A stretch of DNA of 33,068 bases from Desulfobacterales bacterium. GTDB lineage: Bacteria; Desulfobacterota; Desulfobacteria; Desulfobacterales; SURF-7. The notes under the pieces were generated by a model that saw nothing but the letters and a program-made list of their open reading frames with translations, was not told where the DNA came from and searched no databases. Below, in pieces: positions 17,341-25,705 of the stretch (the stretch's first letter is position 1; each line of letters opens with the position of its first letter). The position numbers and the translations under genes were made by a program. The stretch is taken from positions 1 to 33,068 of the forward strand of contig JANQFQ010000107.1 of assembly GCA_028277765.1 (NCBI GenBank), written 5' to 3'.

Positions 17341-18288
17341 ATGACTTATAAAATAAAAATGATAGCAATGCTAGCAATCCTAGTAGTAACCCTCAGCGGT
17401 TGCGCTGAACTAACATCAACAAAAACCCTTCCAAGAGCAGTCAGGAAATTTGAAATCCCGACCATCGCGGTTCTCGATTTTGAAAACAAGGTGCAGTTTC
17501 GTTACAGATGGAACCTCGGCCAGGGGGTGCGCGACCTCCTGGTTGATGAACTGGTCAAGTCCCGGCGGTATACGGTGTTAACCCGTGGAGAGCTTGACGC
17601 GGTTGTGACCGAGCTCGAAATTCAGGGAAGTCCCCATTTCAGGAATCAGGGCAAGGCGGCCAGGGGACAGTTGAAAAATGTTCAGTATCTTATAAAAGGA
17701 TCTGTCACAGATTTTTCGCATGTGGCGGGCGGCGGTCTCCGTGCCTTTTGTTCCAAGGTTGGACTGGGCGGAAGCGGTGAAGTGGCTACGGTTTCAGTCA
17801 CGCTCTATGTTATCGAGGTGGAAACCGGTGAAATCCTTGCCAGTGAAAGCCTGAACGGCAGGGCGTATGCTGGTGAAGTTGAGTTTGAAGGCTTTTATAG
17901 CCATGTTAGTTTTGGCGGTAAAGCCTTTTACCGCACACCCCTGGGCAAGGCAACAAAAGAGGCCATCTCCAAATGCCTGAAAAGTATTACCGAAACGATC
18001 GGTCGGAATATGTGGTATCCGCGTGTGGTTAAGGTGGATGAGAAAAGTCTCGTTATTTCAGGTGGCATTGACAGGGGATTAAGAAAGGGGTCCTTGTGGG
18101 CCGCGTATGAACAGGGGGAGGCATTAATCGACCCTGCCACCGGGGATGTCTTGGGAAGGGAGAAAAGCCAGCTTATCGGTATAATCAGTATCACAAATGT
18201 TAAGGACAAATACTCCATAGCAGAGATCATAAGCGGGCAGTTTAAAGTAGGACAAAAGTTTAAGCCTTATCGCTCACAAGGGAGGTAA
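17341..18288 (+). CDS. CsgG-family lipoprotein with FlgT-like C-terminal region
   Basis: The 315-residue product starts with a signal peptide and the lipobox LSGC (Cys 21), so it is probably an outer-membrane lipoprotein. Residues about 40-220 resemble CsgG (TIAVLDFENKVQF; RDLLVDELVKSRRYTVLTRGELD; IKGSVTDFS; YVIEVETGEILASESLNG). The C-terminal 75 residues (GGIDRGLRKGSLWAAYEQGE; DPATGDVLGREKSQLIG; SGQFKVGQKF) look like the FlgT C-terminal domain. No curli or flagellar genes are near, so curli secretion is not implied. It has its own promoter and lies between inverted family-A repeats. Confidence 0.82.
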   Translation: MTYKIKMIAMLAILVVTLSGCAELTSTKTLPRAVRKFEIPTIAVLDFENKVQFRYRWNLGQGVRDLLVDELVKSRRYTVLTRGELDAVVTELEIQGSPHFRNQGKAARGQLKNVQYLIKGSVTDFSHVAGGGLRAFCSKVGLGGSGEVATVSVTLYVIEVETGEILASESLNGRAYAGEVEFEGFYSHVSFGGKAFYRTPLGKATKEAISKCLKSITETIGRNMWYPRVVKVDEKSLVISGGIDRGLRKGSLWAAYEQGEALIDPATGDVLGREKSQLIGIISITNVKDKYSIAEIISGQFKVGQKFKPYRSQGR

Positions 18289-18296
18289 GAATTTAT

Positions 18297-18370
18297 TGGC
18301 CACAGACATTGTCACGCAAAGACGCAAAGTCTTAATGGGACACGGATTACACTGATTTTCACGGATTAAC
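18297..18370. repeat. CACGGATT/ACGCAAAGACGC-type repeat
   Basis: Contains CACGCAAAGACGCAAAGTCT (18313-18332) and ACACGGATTACACTGATTTT (18340-18359). The same words occur in reverse complement at 31440-31505 before folC, and partly at 30221-30243 before yraN. The remaining bases up to 18425 hold nothing I recognise. Confidence 0.7.
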
Positions 18371-18424
18371 ATTTTTTGTCCTCTAATCACGCTGAGAGAA
18401 ACGAAAAAATAATATTTTTCATTG

Positions 18425-18480
18425 ATTTTTTAGAAATGACAGAGTGAAGCGATACCACAACTTTAGGCACTTTGTTTTAC
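18425..18480 (-). repeat. Family-A repeat, copy 2 (reverse)
   Basis: Reverse complement of the family-A core, ending in TTTAGGCACTTTGTTTTAC. It matches copy 1 (17058), including the flanking ACAAAGTGCC, but in opposite orientation. It overlaps the moaA stop codon (18477-18479). Confidence 0.85.
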
Positions 18481-19460
18481 CCTCCAATCGATGTCATCTG
18501 GGTTGATACTGATTTACTGCTTTTCTGAGACACCTTATGTTTTCCTGGTTTGGCTTGGACGGCTTTTAGGATAATATCTGCGATTTCTCTGTCAGAAACA
18601 CCTGATCTTAGAGGCCCTTTGAGATCTTCCTGAAAGTCTGACAGCAGGCATACCCTTAGCTGGCCGTCTGCTGTCAGCCTTAACCGGTTGCATTTATCAC
18701 AAAAGTGCTGGCTGATGGGGCTTATGATTCCTACCTCTCCCTTTGCCCCTTCAAATTTATACCGCTGGGATGGGCCGTCGACTTTACCGCTTTCCAGGGG
18801 AATCAGTTCGCCCAGTTCGCCCAGAAGTTTTTTAATTTCCGGCGCGAGCATGTGACGGCAGTAATTCATCCGCGGATTTCCAATCGGCATATATTCTATG
18901 AAACGTATATGAAACGGATAGGAAAAGGATAGCCTTGCAAGTTCTAAAAGTTCATTGTCATTTATCTCACTCAGAACAACCGCATTAAGCTTGATCGGCG
19001 CAAAACCAGCTTCAAGGGCCTTGAGCACGCCATTCCATGTCTGATCGAACAGGTTGTGTCCTGTGATTTTTTCATATTTTTCTCTGTTAATTGTATCAAG
19101 ACTGATATTGATCCGTTTAATGCCTGCAGTTTTAATCCGGTCAATGTTCTCACGGAGAAGAACACCATTGGTTGTCAAGGAAAAATCAGAGATACCGTCA
19201 ACTTCGGTTAGCTGTTTTAAGAAACTATAGACCCCTTTTCTTACCAGGGGTTCCCCGCCGGTTACCCTCACTTTTGATATACCGAGTTCCGAGCAGATAT
19301 TAATGACACGGAGGATCTCTTCATACCGGAGGATCTCTTCATGTGAAAGTTTTGGTTTAAAACGGTTCGGCACACAATACATGCAATTTAAATTACAACG
19401 GTCTGTAATAGATACACGAAGATAGTTCAGATTCCGGTTATAGCTGTCAATGAGTTTCAT
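18477..19460 (-). CDS. moaA: GTP 3',8-cyclase (molybdenum cofactor biosynthesis)
   Basis: The 327-residue radical-SAM product has the N-terminal cluster motif CNLNCMYC (Cys 22, 26, 29), the SAM-binding VTGGEPL, a C-terminal cluster motif CDKCNRLRL...C, and the conserved terminal Gly-Gly (MTSIGG) needed for activity. With MoaC it converts GTP to cyclic pyranopterin monophosphate, the first step of molybdopterin synthesis. It overlaps the upstream glycosyltransferase gene by 4 nt. No other mo-cofactor genes are in the window. Its 3' end is joined to a family-A repeat. Confidence 0.96.
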   Translation of the reverse strand: MKLIDSYNRNLNYLRVSITDRCNLNCMYCVPNRFKPKLSHEEILRYEEILRVINICSELGISKVRVTGGEPLVRKGVYSFLKQLTEVDGISDFSLTTNGVLLRENIDRIKTAGIKRINISLDTINREKYEKITGHNLFDQTWNGVLKALEAGFAPIKLNAVVLSEINDNELLELARLSFSYPFHIRFIEYMPIGNPRMNYCRHMLAPEIKKLLGELGELIPLESGKVDGPSQRYKFEGAKGEVGIISPISQHFCDKCNRLRLTADGQLRVCLLSDFQEDLKGPLRSGVSDREIADIILKAVQAKPGKHKVSQKSSKSVSTQMTSIGG

Positions 19461-20440
19461 TTATGATCTGCTTTTTTGAATTTTTCATGGTATGCAGGGA
19501 CATCTATCATAGGGGGGCGCTCAAGCCCTTTGATTGTGTAAATATCAGATTTATAGTCATTCTCCACCAGGTTATATTGTATCATTGTGTCCAACATCTG
19601 TTTTTTAATTTTTATCAGCCCCAGTTTTTCAACACGGTCCCAGAATGTTTTTAAAATGACAAACGCCATTTTACCAAGCGATTGGGTATCCTGATTCCTG
19701 TGCACACGTTTTTCTAAATCAACTTGGGCTATCACGTCAAGTCCCCATTTTTCATAAATGTCAAGAAGCATGCTGGTTTCAACACCATATCCAATGGGGA
19801 AAGGGATTTTTTCAAAAATGTCGCGAAATCCAGCATATTCACCTGAAAGCGGCTGCAGAATCTGGGTGAGTTCTGGGAAATAGAGTGAAAAAAGCGGCCG
19901 TATGACCAGCTCAGTGACCCTGCCCCCTCCTGTGGGTCGCATCTTGTTTTTGCCTATGGCGATGGGGCGGTCATAAAATGCCTTGGTATACTTAATATGA
20001 TCTGTTATGAGAAGCGGCCCTATCAGGGAGTAGGCAAACCTGTGATGTATGTTTGTTATATCAGCGTCAAGATATACGATAATGTCGCCTTTTGTAATGT
20101 ATAGCGCTTTCCAGAGGTTTTCTCCCTTGCCTTTAAAGTCTTCAAGATCAGGCAGAATTTCAGAAGCCTTGTAAACATCTGCGCCGTAAGACCTGGCGAT
20201 TTCCCTTGTATTGTCTGAAGAGCCTGAATCGATAACCACAATTTCATCAAGAAGCGGGTAGTGGGTCATTAATTCAGATTTCATTATTACGATTTCTTTA
20301 GCGATTGTTTTTTCTTCATTAAGTGTAGGGAGGCAGAGGGATATGGAAAGGTTTTTCTTCCTTTTTTCTTCAACAAGCCGCCCAATATTCATGAAGTTTG
20401 AATAGTGAAATGTGTTTTTTATCAGCCAGTTACCGCTCAT
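19457..20440 (-). CDS. Glucosyl-3-phosphoglycerate synthase-like glycosyltransferase
   Basis: The 327-residue GT-A fold protein has SLCLPTLNEEKTI (residues 34-46), DSGSSDNT (71-78), the metal-binding YLDADI (123-128), and GpgS-like segments GGGRVTELVIRPLF (171-184), QPLSGEYAG (196-204) and KRVHRNQ (244-250). The family transfers glucose from a nucleotide sugar to 3-phosphoglycerate, a step toward glucosylglycerate or, in mycobacteria, methylglucose lipopolysaccharide. No phosphatase partner (GpgP) is recognisable beside it. AGGGG lies before the ATG; the gene overlaps both neighbours, so one operon is likely. Confidence 0.85.
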   Translation of the reverse strand: MSGNWLIKNTFHYSNFMNIGRLVEEKRKKNLSISLCLPTLNEEKTIAKEIVIMKSELMTHYPLLDEIVVIDSGSSDNTREIARSYGADVYKASEILPDLEDFKGKGENLWKALYITKGDIIVYLDADITNIHHRFAYSLIGPLLITDHIKYTKAFYDRPIAIGKNKMRPTGGGRVTELVIRPLFSLYFPELTQILQPLSGEYAGFRDIFEKIPFPIGYGVETSMLLDIYEKWGLDVIAQVDLEKRVHRNQDTQSLGKMAFVILKTFWDRVEKLGLIKIKKQMLDTMIQYNLVENDYKSDIYTIKGLERPPMIDVPAYHEKFKKADHK

Positions 20441-21590
20441 CGCACACCCCTTTATCTATTGCCATCAAAACCCCGACGATCTGGGCGATCCCTGTAAACA
20501 TGGGATCAATCTCCATTTTTGCGTTCACAAGGTGATAATTTTCTCCTTTTGTAACACCGAGCGTTACTGCAGGGATTTTGCGTGACAGAAAAATCGATAG
20601 TTCTGATTCACTCGGTGTGCTTACAGGCTTAAGGTTGAGTGTTTTCATTATTTCTACTGTGTTTTTTACGAGAGGATGATTGTATCTTAATCGGGAGGAA
20701 CTCAGAGTGCTGATGGTTTTGAGCTTAAGGTCAACTTGGGTTTCATGGCTTATACCGTCCACTATATCATTGATATCTTTGAATATTGTTTTTACCATTC
20801 TATCAGAATCACTTTGTATCTCAAACCCTAAGGTGGCGTCACACGCTATCAGTCCATGCTTGTATCCCCCTGATATTTTACCGATAATTACTCTTGAACG
20901 GGGTTTTTGTGGCAGACGCATCTTAAGGATCTGTTCAATTATCTGGTGCAAGATAAGAATGGCGTTCGGCTTGAACTTGTGCACCACATCACGCCCTTTC
21001 ATAATATCACAAATGATTTCACATCGTTTCATGCCGTCTGTGGCATAATTAAGTCTTCCGAGTTCCCCCCCTTCAATGCAGACAGCACCCCTCACAGGTG
21101 TTTCCCATGTTTTTAAAAGATGTCTTATACCACGGAGGTTCCCCTTGCCAATGGACTGGATAACACCCGCAAGTACAATGTCGGATTCAAACCGGATATC
21201 CAGGATGCGAAAAACTTCTGGTAAAGAGGCCAGAACACCGACGCCCACTGCGTTATCAAGGATGCCAGGGCCGGTGATAGAATTTTTTTTGACCATAAAA
21301 TTATGGTCAATATCTTTTTCAAAAAAAGTGTCAAGATGAGTAACCGCAAAAATCGGAGGTTTCTTATCAGAGGTTCCCCTGATAAGCCCAATGGGATTCT
21401 GGTACCCATCAGTAGTACACTCGTCAACACCGGTTTCAACAAGCCTTTCCATTAACTGCTGAGTCCGATGCTGTTCCTGAAATGTGGGGGAGGGGGTCTG
21501 GCCGATAAAGACAATATTAGTGATAATTGTTTCTTTGATTTTTTTAACCGCGTTAACAAAAGACGGCAGTTTTTTAATGATTTCTTCCAT
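20430..21590 (-). CDS. M20-family peptidase homologue, probably catalytically altered
   Basis: The 386-residue product has the M20 layout: AVTHLDTFF (His85, Asp87), GPGILDNAVGVG (Asp112), CIEGGELG (Glu173) and NYHLVNAKME (His353, Glu360). In M20 enzymes the segment before GNLRG carries a Glu-Glu pair (general base plus metal ligand). Here that segment reads GVIQSIGKGNLRG, so the pair appears replaced by Ser146-Ile147. If my by-eye alignment is right, it may bind but not cleave, or have another role. It is the first gene of the operon with the glycosyltransferase and moaA. A start at 21590 is supported by AGG 8 nt upstream. Confidence 0.72.
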   Translation of the reverse strand: MEEIIKKLPSFVNAVKKIKETIITNIVFIGQTPSPTFQEQHRTQQLMERLVETGVDECTTDGYQNPIGLIRGTSDKKPPIFAVTHLDTFFEKDIDHNFMVKKNSITGPGILDNAVGVGVLASLPEVFRILDIRFESDIVLAGVIQSIGKGNLRGIRHLLKTWETPVRGAVCIEGGELGRLNYATDGMKRCEIICDIMKGRDVVHKFKPNAILILHQIIEQILKMRLPQKPRSRVIIGKISGGYKHGLIACDATLGFEIQSDSDRMVKTIFKDINDIVDGISHETQVDLKLKTISTLSSSRLRYNHPLVKNTVEIMKTLNLKPVSTPSESELSIFLSRKIPAVTLGVTKGENYHLVNAKMEIDPMFTGIAQIVGVLMAIDKGVCDER

Positions 21591-21870
21591 TTACGCTGCC
21601 TATAGTTGTTTGATCCAGGATAGACTGCCCGCATGTCTCAATAAGAATTTATTAGACTAGCAAAATATAGGGTGGGCTGCGCTCACCAATGGTCTGACGG
21701 TAGAGCAGAACCGGAGCAGCCGGTAAATATGAAATAATATATTACAACAATCCGGAAATTTAAATCAACCTTTCTTTGTCTGGCATGTCGATTTTATTTG
21801 AAAAAGGGTCAAATGGGGTCAGTCTGCTTGACTTATTTGTCATTCTTTGTAATTATATATAATACTTGCG
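21591..21870. other. Intergenic region before the HD-domain gene
   Basis: No gene is seen. It includes GGGTGGGCTGCGCTCACC (21670-21687), a short imperfect hairpin, and the phrase GGGTCAAATGGGGTCAGTCT (21806-21825), in which GGGTCA is repeated 10 bp apart. Possible -35 TTGACT is at 21828-21833 with an A/T-rich -10 region near 21851-21861. Confidence 0.6.
21828..21861 (+). promoter_or_regulatory. Possible promoter for the HD-domain gene
   Basis: TTGACT (21828-21833) followed after 17-18 bp by AATTATATATAAT. An alternative TTGTCA (21837-21842), 17 bp, TAATAC (21860-21865) would give a nearly leaderless transcript. Confidence 0.4.
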
Positions 21871-22773
21871 ATGAAAAAGAAATCAAGACATATTGCTGAT
21901 CTGGTTAAGATGGATGCCCCTTATGCTGTGATGGATGAAGTCAATGCTATTATGCTGATGGTTTATCCGGATTTTGACTTTAATCCTGTAATGCGTGTAT
22001 TTAAGGATGTAGAAAGTCTTTTCAGCGGTAAATATCCAGGACACCGTAGATGTAACACAAAGTTTCATGATCTAAAGCATACCACAGACGCCCTCATGGC
22101 CGTGGCCAGGCTTGTTCACGGGGCCAGTATTGCAGGTATATTACTAAAAAAAGAAAATGCTAGTTACGGTCTTATTTCAGCATTATTGCATGATACAGGC
22201 TATATACAAAAATCAGATGAGACAACCGGCACTGGCGCGCAGTTTACGACTGTTCATATTCAGCGGAGCATTGAATTCCTGAGCAAATACTTTAAATACA
22301 GGGGGTTACCATTAGAGCATTATGAGGATTGCTGTAATATGCTTAGATGTACGGATCTTCATGTGAGTCCTAACGATGTCACGTTTTCTTCTCCTGATAT
22401 CGAACTGCTCGGTAAAATGATGGGAACAGCTGACCTCCTGGGTCAGATGGCGGACAGAAACTATCTTGAGAAACTCCGATACTTGTATCATGAGTTTTTA
22501 GAGGCAGGAATCACTGATTATGATAGTGAATTTGACCTACTATGTAAAACACCCGGTTTTTACGCTTTTATTCAAACCCGTCTTACAGATACGCTCGGTT
22601 CAGTTACAGACTATCTTCAAGGTCATTTTAAGGCGCGGTACAATATTGACAGGGATGCATACAAGGATTCCATTGAGATCAATATCGCTTACCTGAAAAC
22701 GGTCATAGAGGCCCATGACAGCAACAGCTTTGCCAAGGAGCTGAAGCGCGGCAGCCTTGCCATCCAATTATAA
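21871..22773 (+). CDS. HD-domain phosphohydrolase-like protein
   Basis: The 300-residue product has HD/PDEase-type metal motifs: FHDLKHT (His66, His70), the HD pair in LISALLHDTGYI (His107, Asp108), His129 in TTVHIQRS, and GTADLLGQMAD (Asp187). This arrangement resembles cyclic-nucleotide phosphodiesterase HD domains, but substrate and direction (hydrolase of a nucleotide or second messenger) are inferred only. No sensor domain, signal peptide or membrane segment is visible. It stands alone, convergent with rlmN. Confidence 0.75.
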   Translation: MKKKSRHIADLVKMDAPYAVMDEVNAIMLMVYPDFDFNPVMRVFKDVESLFSGKYPGHRRCNTKFHDLKHTTDALMAVARLVHGASIAGILLKKENASYGLISALLHDTGYIQKSDETTGTGAQFTTVHIQRSIEFLSKYFKYRGLPLEHYEDCCNMLRCTDLHVSPNDVTFSSPDIELLGKMMGTADLLGQMADRNYLEKLRYLYHEFLEAGITDYDSEFDLLCKTPGFYAFIQTRLTDTLGSVTDYLQGHFKARYNIDRDAYKDSIEINIAYLKTVIEAHDSNSFAKELKRGSLAIQL

Positions 22774-22786
22774 CACTTCTTTTTTC

Positions 22787-22881
22787 TCACCACGAAGAGC
22801 ACGAAGAACACGAAGAAAAGATGTTTTTATTTTGCTTTGCATTAAACAAACCCTTCGTGTTCTTCGTGCTCTTCGTGGTGA
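22787..22881. repeat. Inverted repeat between HD-domain gene and rlmN
   Basis: Perfect 29-bp arms, TCACCACGAAGAGCACGAAG... at 22787-22815 and its complement at 22853-22881, with a 37 nt A/T-rich loop. It begins 14 nt after the HD-gene stop and ends 19 nt before the rlmN stop. Each arm is built of CACGAAGAA-like 9-mers. The same family occurs at 28170, 30154 and 32877-33068. Between convergent genes it could also act as a bidirectional terminator. Confidence 0.9.
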
Positions 22882-22899
22882 AAATTGTCTTTATGTGGA

Positions 22900-23934
22900 T
22901 TATTCGGCTGTCTCGGCACCTAGTTGTCCGCATGCTGCGGAGATGTCAGTCCCCTTGCTGTAGCGGATGATGGTTGTATAGCCGCTGCTGTGGAGGACAT
23001 CTTCAAAGGCACGGATAGCAGATTCCTCCGGTCTTTTAAAATCACTCCCTTCATGTTCATTAAAAGGTATGATATTAATTTTCGCTTTTACAGGCCGGAG
23101 AAGTTTCGCCAGTTTCCTGGCCTGGTCAGGGGAATCGTTTACTCCTTTAATCAGGATATATTCAAAGGTTATTTTTCGCCTGTGGGGCAGGGGATAGTTT
23201 GCACAGGCGTCTATTAATGCTTCAATGGGAAATTTTTTGTTAACCGGCATCAGCATGCTTCGGGTATCATTATCCACGGCGTTCAGAGAGACCGCCAGGC
23301 TGATTTTCGTGTCCCTGCTGAGATCGGGGAAGCGGTTTATCAGTCCTGCAGTGGAAAGGGTAACACGGCGGGTTGAGAATTTAAAACCAACATCTGTATC
23401 TGTTATAATGCCGAGGGCAGAGATCAGGTTCCTGTAATTCGCGAGGGGTTCCCCCATACCCATTACAACGATATTAGTAAGACGCAAGGGATCATCCATT
23501 GTTTTTTTAATATCCCTTATCTGCGCGAGTATTTCGCTGGCAGTCAGATTCCGCTTAAAACCTCCCCTTGCAGTCATGCAGAATGCGCAGCCCTGTCCGC
23601 ATCCGACCTGGGTTGAAATACAGAGCGTGTAGTGGTTTTTTTCAGGCATGAGCACGCTTTCGATGAAGTTCCCATCTTCAAGCTGAAACAGGTATTTGAT
23701 GGACCCGTCGCTGGATATTTGTTTTTTTTTAATATTCAGCCGTTTTATGGAGAAGTGTTTTTCAAGAAGCTCCCTATCTTTTTTGCTCAGGTCGGTCATT
23801 TCAGCAAATGTGTCCGCGTTCCTGATATATGCCCATTTAAACACCTGATCAGCGCGGAAAGATCTTATTTCATGTTCCTGAAACCATGATATCAGCTGTT
23901 CCTTTGAGAAATCTTTTATATCGTTTCGGCTCAT
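22900..23934 (-). CDS. rlmN: Dual-specificity 23S rRNA A2503 / tRNA A37 C2-methyltransferase
   Basis: Radical-SAM RNA methyltransferase, 344 residues from ATG 23934 (MSRNDIKDFSKEQLISWF). It has the cluster motif CGQGCAFC, GMGEPLANY, and the C-terminal SAACGQLG with the conserved Cys that resolves the methyl intermediate. An in-frame start at 24003 would add 23 residues that do not look like the family. AGGGG upstream of 23934 and the position of the divergent ffh promoter support the shorter form. It methylates the peptidyl-transferase centre and certain tRNAs. Confidence 0.94.
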   Translation of the reverse strand: MSRNDIKDFSKEQLISWFQEHEIRSFRADQVFKWAYIRNADTFAEMTDLSKKDRELLEKHFSIKRLNIKKKQISSDGSIKYLFQLEDGNFIESVLMPEKNHYTLCISTQVGCGQGCAFCMTARGGFKRNLTASEILAQIRDIKKTMDDPLRLTNIVVMGMGEPLANYRNLISALGIITDTDVGFKFSTRRVTLSTAGLINRFPDLSRDTKISLAVSLNAVDNDTRSMLMPVNKKFPIEALIDACANYPLPHRRKITFEYILIKGVNDSPDQARKLAKLLRPVKAKINIIPFNEHEGSDFKRPEESAIRAFEDVLHSSGYTTIIRYSKGTDISAACGQLGAETAE

Positions 23935-23991
23935 TTGGTCTATGCCCCTGCATTTTATAAGAATCTGCGGAAAAATCCAAATTGTTTTGGC

Positions 23992-24020
23992 TTGACATAA
24001 CATTAGATATGTATTAATAT
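23992..24020 (+). promoter_or_regulatory. Strong sigma70-type promoter for ffh
   Basis: Consensus -35 TTGACA (23992-23997), an exact 17 bp spacer, and -10 TAATAT (24015-24020). It is about 30 nt before the ffh start and likely drives ffh-rpsP-khpA-rimM. Confidence 0.75.
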
Positions 24021-24053
24021 CAAGAGTTTTTAATAATATAGAAGTATATGAAT

Positions 24054-25385
24054 ATGTTTGAAAATTTGAGTGATAAACTTAATCAGGTCTTTAAAAAACT
24101 CAAAGGACATGGTAAACTAACAGAAAAGAATATTGAGGAAGGCCTTAAAGAAGTTCGGATGGCTCTCCTTGAAGCTGATGTCCATTATAAGGTTGTCAAA
24201 AAATTTATAGCAGATATTAAAGCCAGGGCTCTCGGCACTGAAGTGCTGGAAAGTCTGACACCGGGCCAGCAAGTCATAAAGATCGTCAATGAGCAGCTGA
24301 CGGAATTGATGGGATCCAGTCACGAGGATCTGAACTGTTCGGGCACGGCCCCTGTCTCGGTTATGCTTGTGGGACTGCAGGGTTCTGGTAAGACAACAAC
24401 GGCCGGGAAACTTGCGGTTTTCTTGAGAAAAAAAGGGAGAAAACCTTACCTGGTTCCGGCAGATGTGTATAGGCCTGCAGCCATTGACCAGCTGCAAAAG
24501 CTGGGTGGTCAGCTGGAAGTGTCGGTATTTCCATCTGACCCGGAAATGGATCCGGTTCTCATCTGTTCAGAGGCGAGGATCGCGGCACAGCAGGAAGGGT
24601 GTGATACCCTACTGCTAGATACAGCCGGCCGTCTGCATATTGATGATGAATTGATGGCTGAACTAATCCGTATCAAAGAGGCGGTTCAGCCCAGCGATAT
24701 TCTTCTTGTGGCTGATGCCATGACCGGCCAGGATGCTGTGAATATTGCCGGATCGTTTGACAGCACCCTGGATATTGGGGGTGTCGTACTCACCAAGATG
24801 GATGGTGATGCCAGGGGCGGTGCGGCGCTTTCTATAAAGGCAGTAACTGATAAGCCGGTAAAATTTATCGGTGTGGGCGAGAAGCTTAGCGCGCTTGAGC
24901 CTTTTCATCCAGATAGGATGTCCTCAAGAATCCTTGGTATGGGTGATGTCCTGACCCTTATTGAAAAGGCTCAGGACATGGTTGACGAGAAGAAAGCAGC
25001 TGAGCTTGAAAAGAAGCTCAGGAAGAGCGAATTTACCCTTGAAGACTTCAGAGACCAGATGGTTCAGGTCCGTAAGATGGGGTCTTTAACCGACATGATA
25101 AAGATGATGCCGGGTATAGGGAATATAAAACAGCTTAAAAACCTGGAGGTGGATGAACGGGAACTTGTTAGAGTGGAAGCTATTATTAATTCCATGACTC
25201 CCCAAGAGAGGCGGCAGCATAATATTATTAAAGGGAGCCGGAGAAAAAGAATAGCAAAAGGGAGCGGGACCAGCGTTCAGGACGTAAACAAGTTGTTGAA
25301 AAATTACACCCAGGTGATGAAAATGTTTAAGAAGTTAAATAAGGGCGGCATGCGGGGATTAAACCGCGGTATGTTGCCGTTTTAG
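24054..25385 (+). CDS. ffh: Signal recognition particle GTPase Ffh (SRP54)
   Basis: About 443 residues: N domain (MFENLSDKLNQVFKKLKGHG), G domain with P-loop GLQGSGKTTTAGKL near residue 107-120, DTAGR, TKMDGDARGGAALS, and a methionine-rich M domain (MVQVRKMGSLTDMIKMMPGIGN) that binds 4.5S RNA and signal peptides. The two in-frame ATGs are 24048 and 24054; I favour 24054 because Ffh usually begins MFENL and spacing from GAAG is better. It targets nascent membrane proteins to SecYEG, whose SecY is encoded at 9447. Confidence 0.97.
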   Translation: MFENLSDKLNQVFKKLKGHGKLTEKNIEEGLKEVRMALLEADVHYKVVKKFIADIKARALGTEVLESLTPGQQVIKIVNEQLTELMGSSHEDLNCSGTAPVSVMLVGLQGSGKTTTAGKLAVFLRKKGRKPYLVPADVYRPAAIDQLQKLGGQLEVSVFPSDPEMDPVLICSEARIAAQQEGCDTLLLDTAGRLHIDDELMAELIRIKEAVQPSDILLVADAMTGQDAVNIAGSFDSTLDIGGVVLTKMDGDARGGAALSIKAVTDKPVKFIGVGEKLSALEPFHPDRMSSRILGMGDVLTLIEKAQDMVDEKKAAELEKKLRKSEFTLEDFRDQMVQVRKMGSLTDMIKMMPGIGNIKQLKNLEVDERELVRVEAIINSMTPQERRQHNIIKGSRRKRIAKGSGTSVQDVNKLLKNYTQVMKMFKKLNKGGMRGLNRGMLPF

Positions 25386-25402
25386 AAGGAGAAAGGTAAA
25401 GA

Positions 25403-25657
25403 ATGTCAGTAAAAATCAGATTGTCAAGGTATGGGGCGAAGAAAAGACCGTTTTACAGAATTGTTGTTGCTGACAATGATTTCAAAAGAGACGGAAGATT
25501 TCTTGAAGCGGTTGGCACGTACAACCCGCTTCCTGATCCAGCAGAAGTGACGATTAAAGCAGAAAGAATTCAGTACTGGATGGACCAGGGAGCCAAACCG
25601 TCGGACACGGTAAAAAGTCTTTTGAAAAAAGAAGGGTTTTACGCCAGCACAACATAA
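25403..25657 (+). CDS. rpsP: 30S ribosomal protein S16
   Basis: The 84-residue product has the S16 pattern [34 protein letters not shown] and [20 protein letters not shown]. It lies 17 nt after ffh with AGAAGGAGAAAGG upstream, in the ffh-rpsP-khpA-rimM-trmD order common in many bacteria. Confidence 0.98.
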   Translation: MSVKIRLSRYGAKKRPFYRIVVADNDFKRDGRFLEAVGTYNPLPDPAEVTIKAERIQYWMDQGAKPSDTVKSLLKKEGFYASTT

Positions 25658-25705
25658 CAGTCTTTTTGTCCCGAGTTCTCACCATCCAATAAAGGAGATT
25701 GTGCT

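Noticed and set aside
17341..18288. Assignment as the curli secretion pore CsgG of a curli operon.
   Set aside because: No csgA, csgB, csgE or csgF genes are nearby and the C-terminus is FlgT-like, so only the family-level label is kept.
23935..24003. Longer RlmN start.
   Set aside because: The extra 23 residues do not resemble the family and overlap the ffh promoter region; a ribosome binding site precedes 23934.
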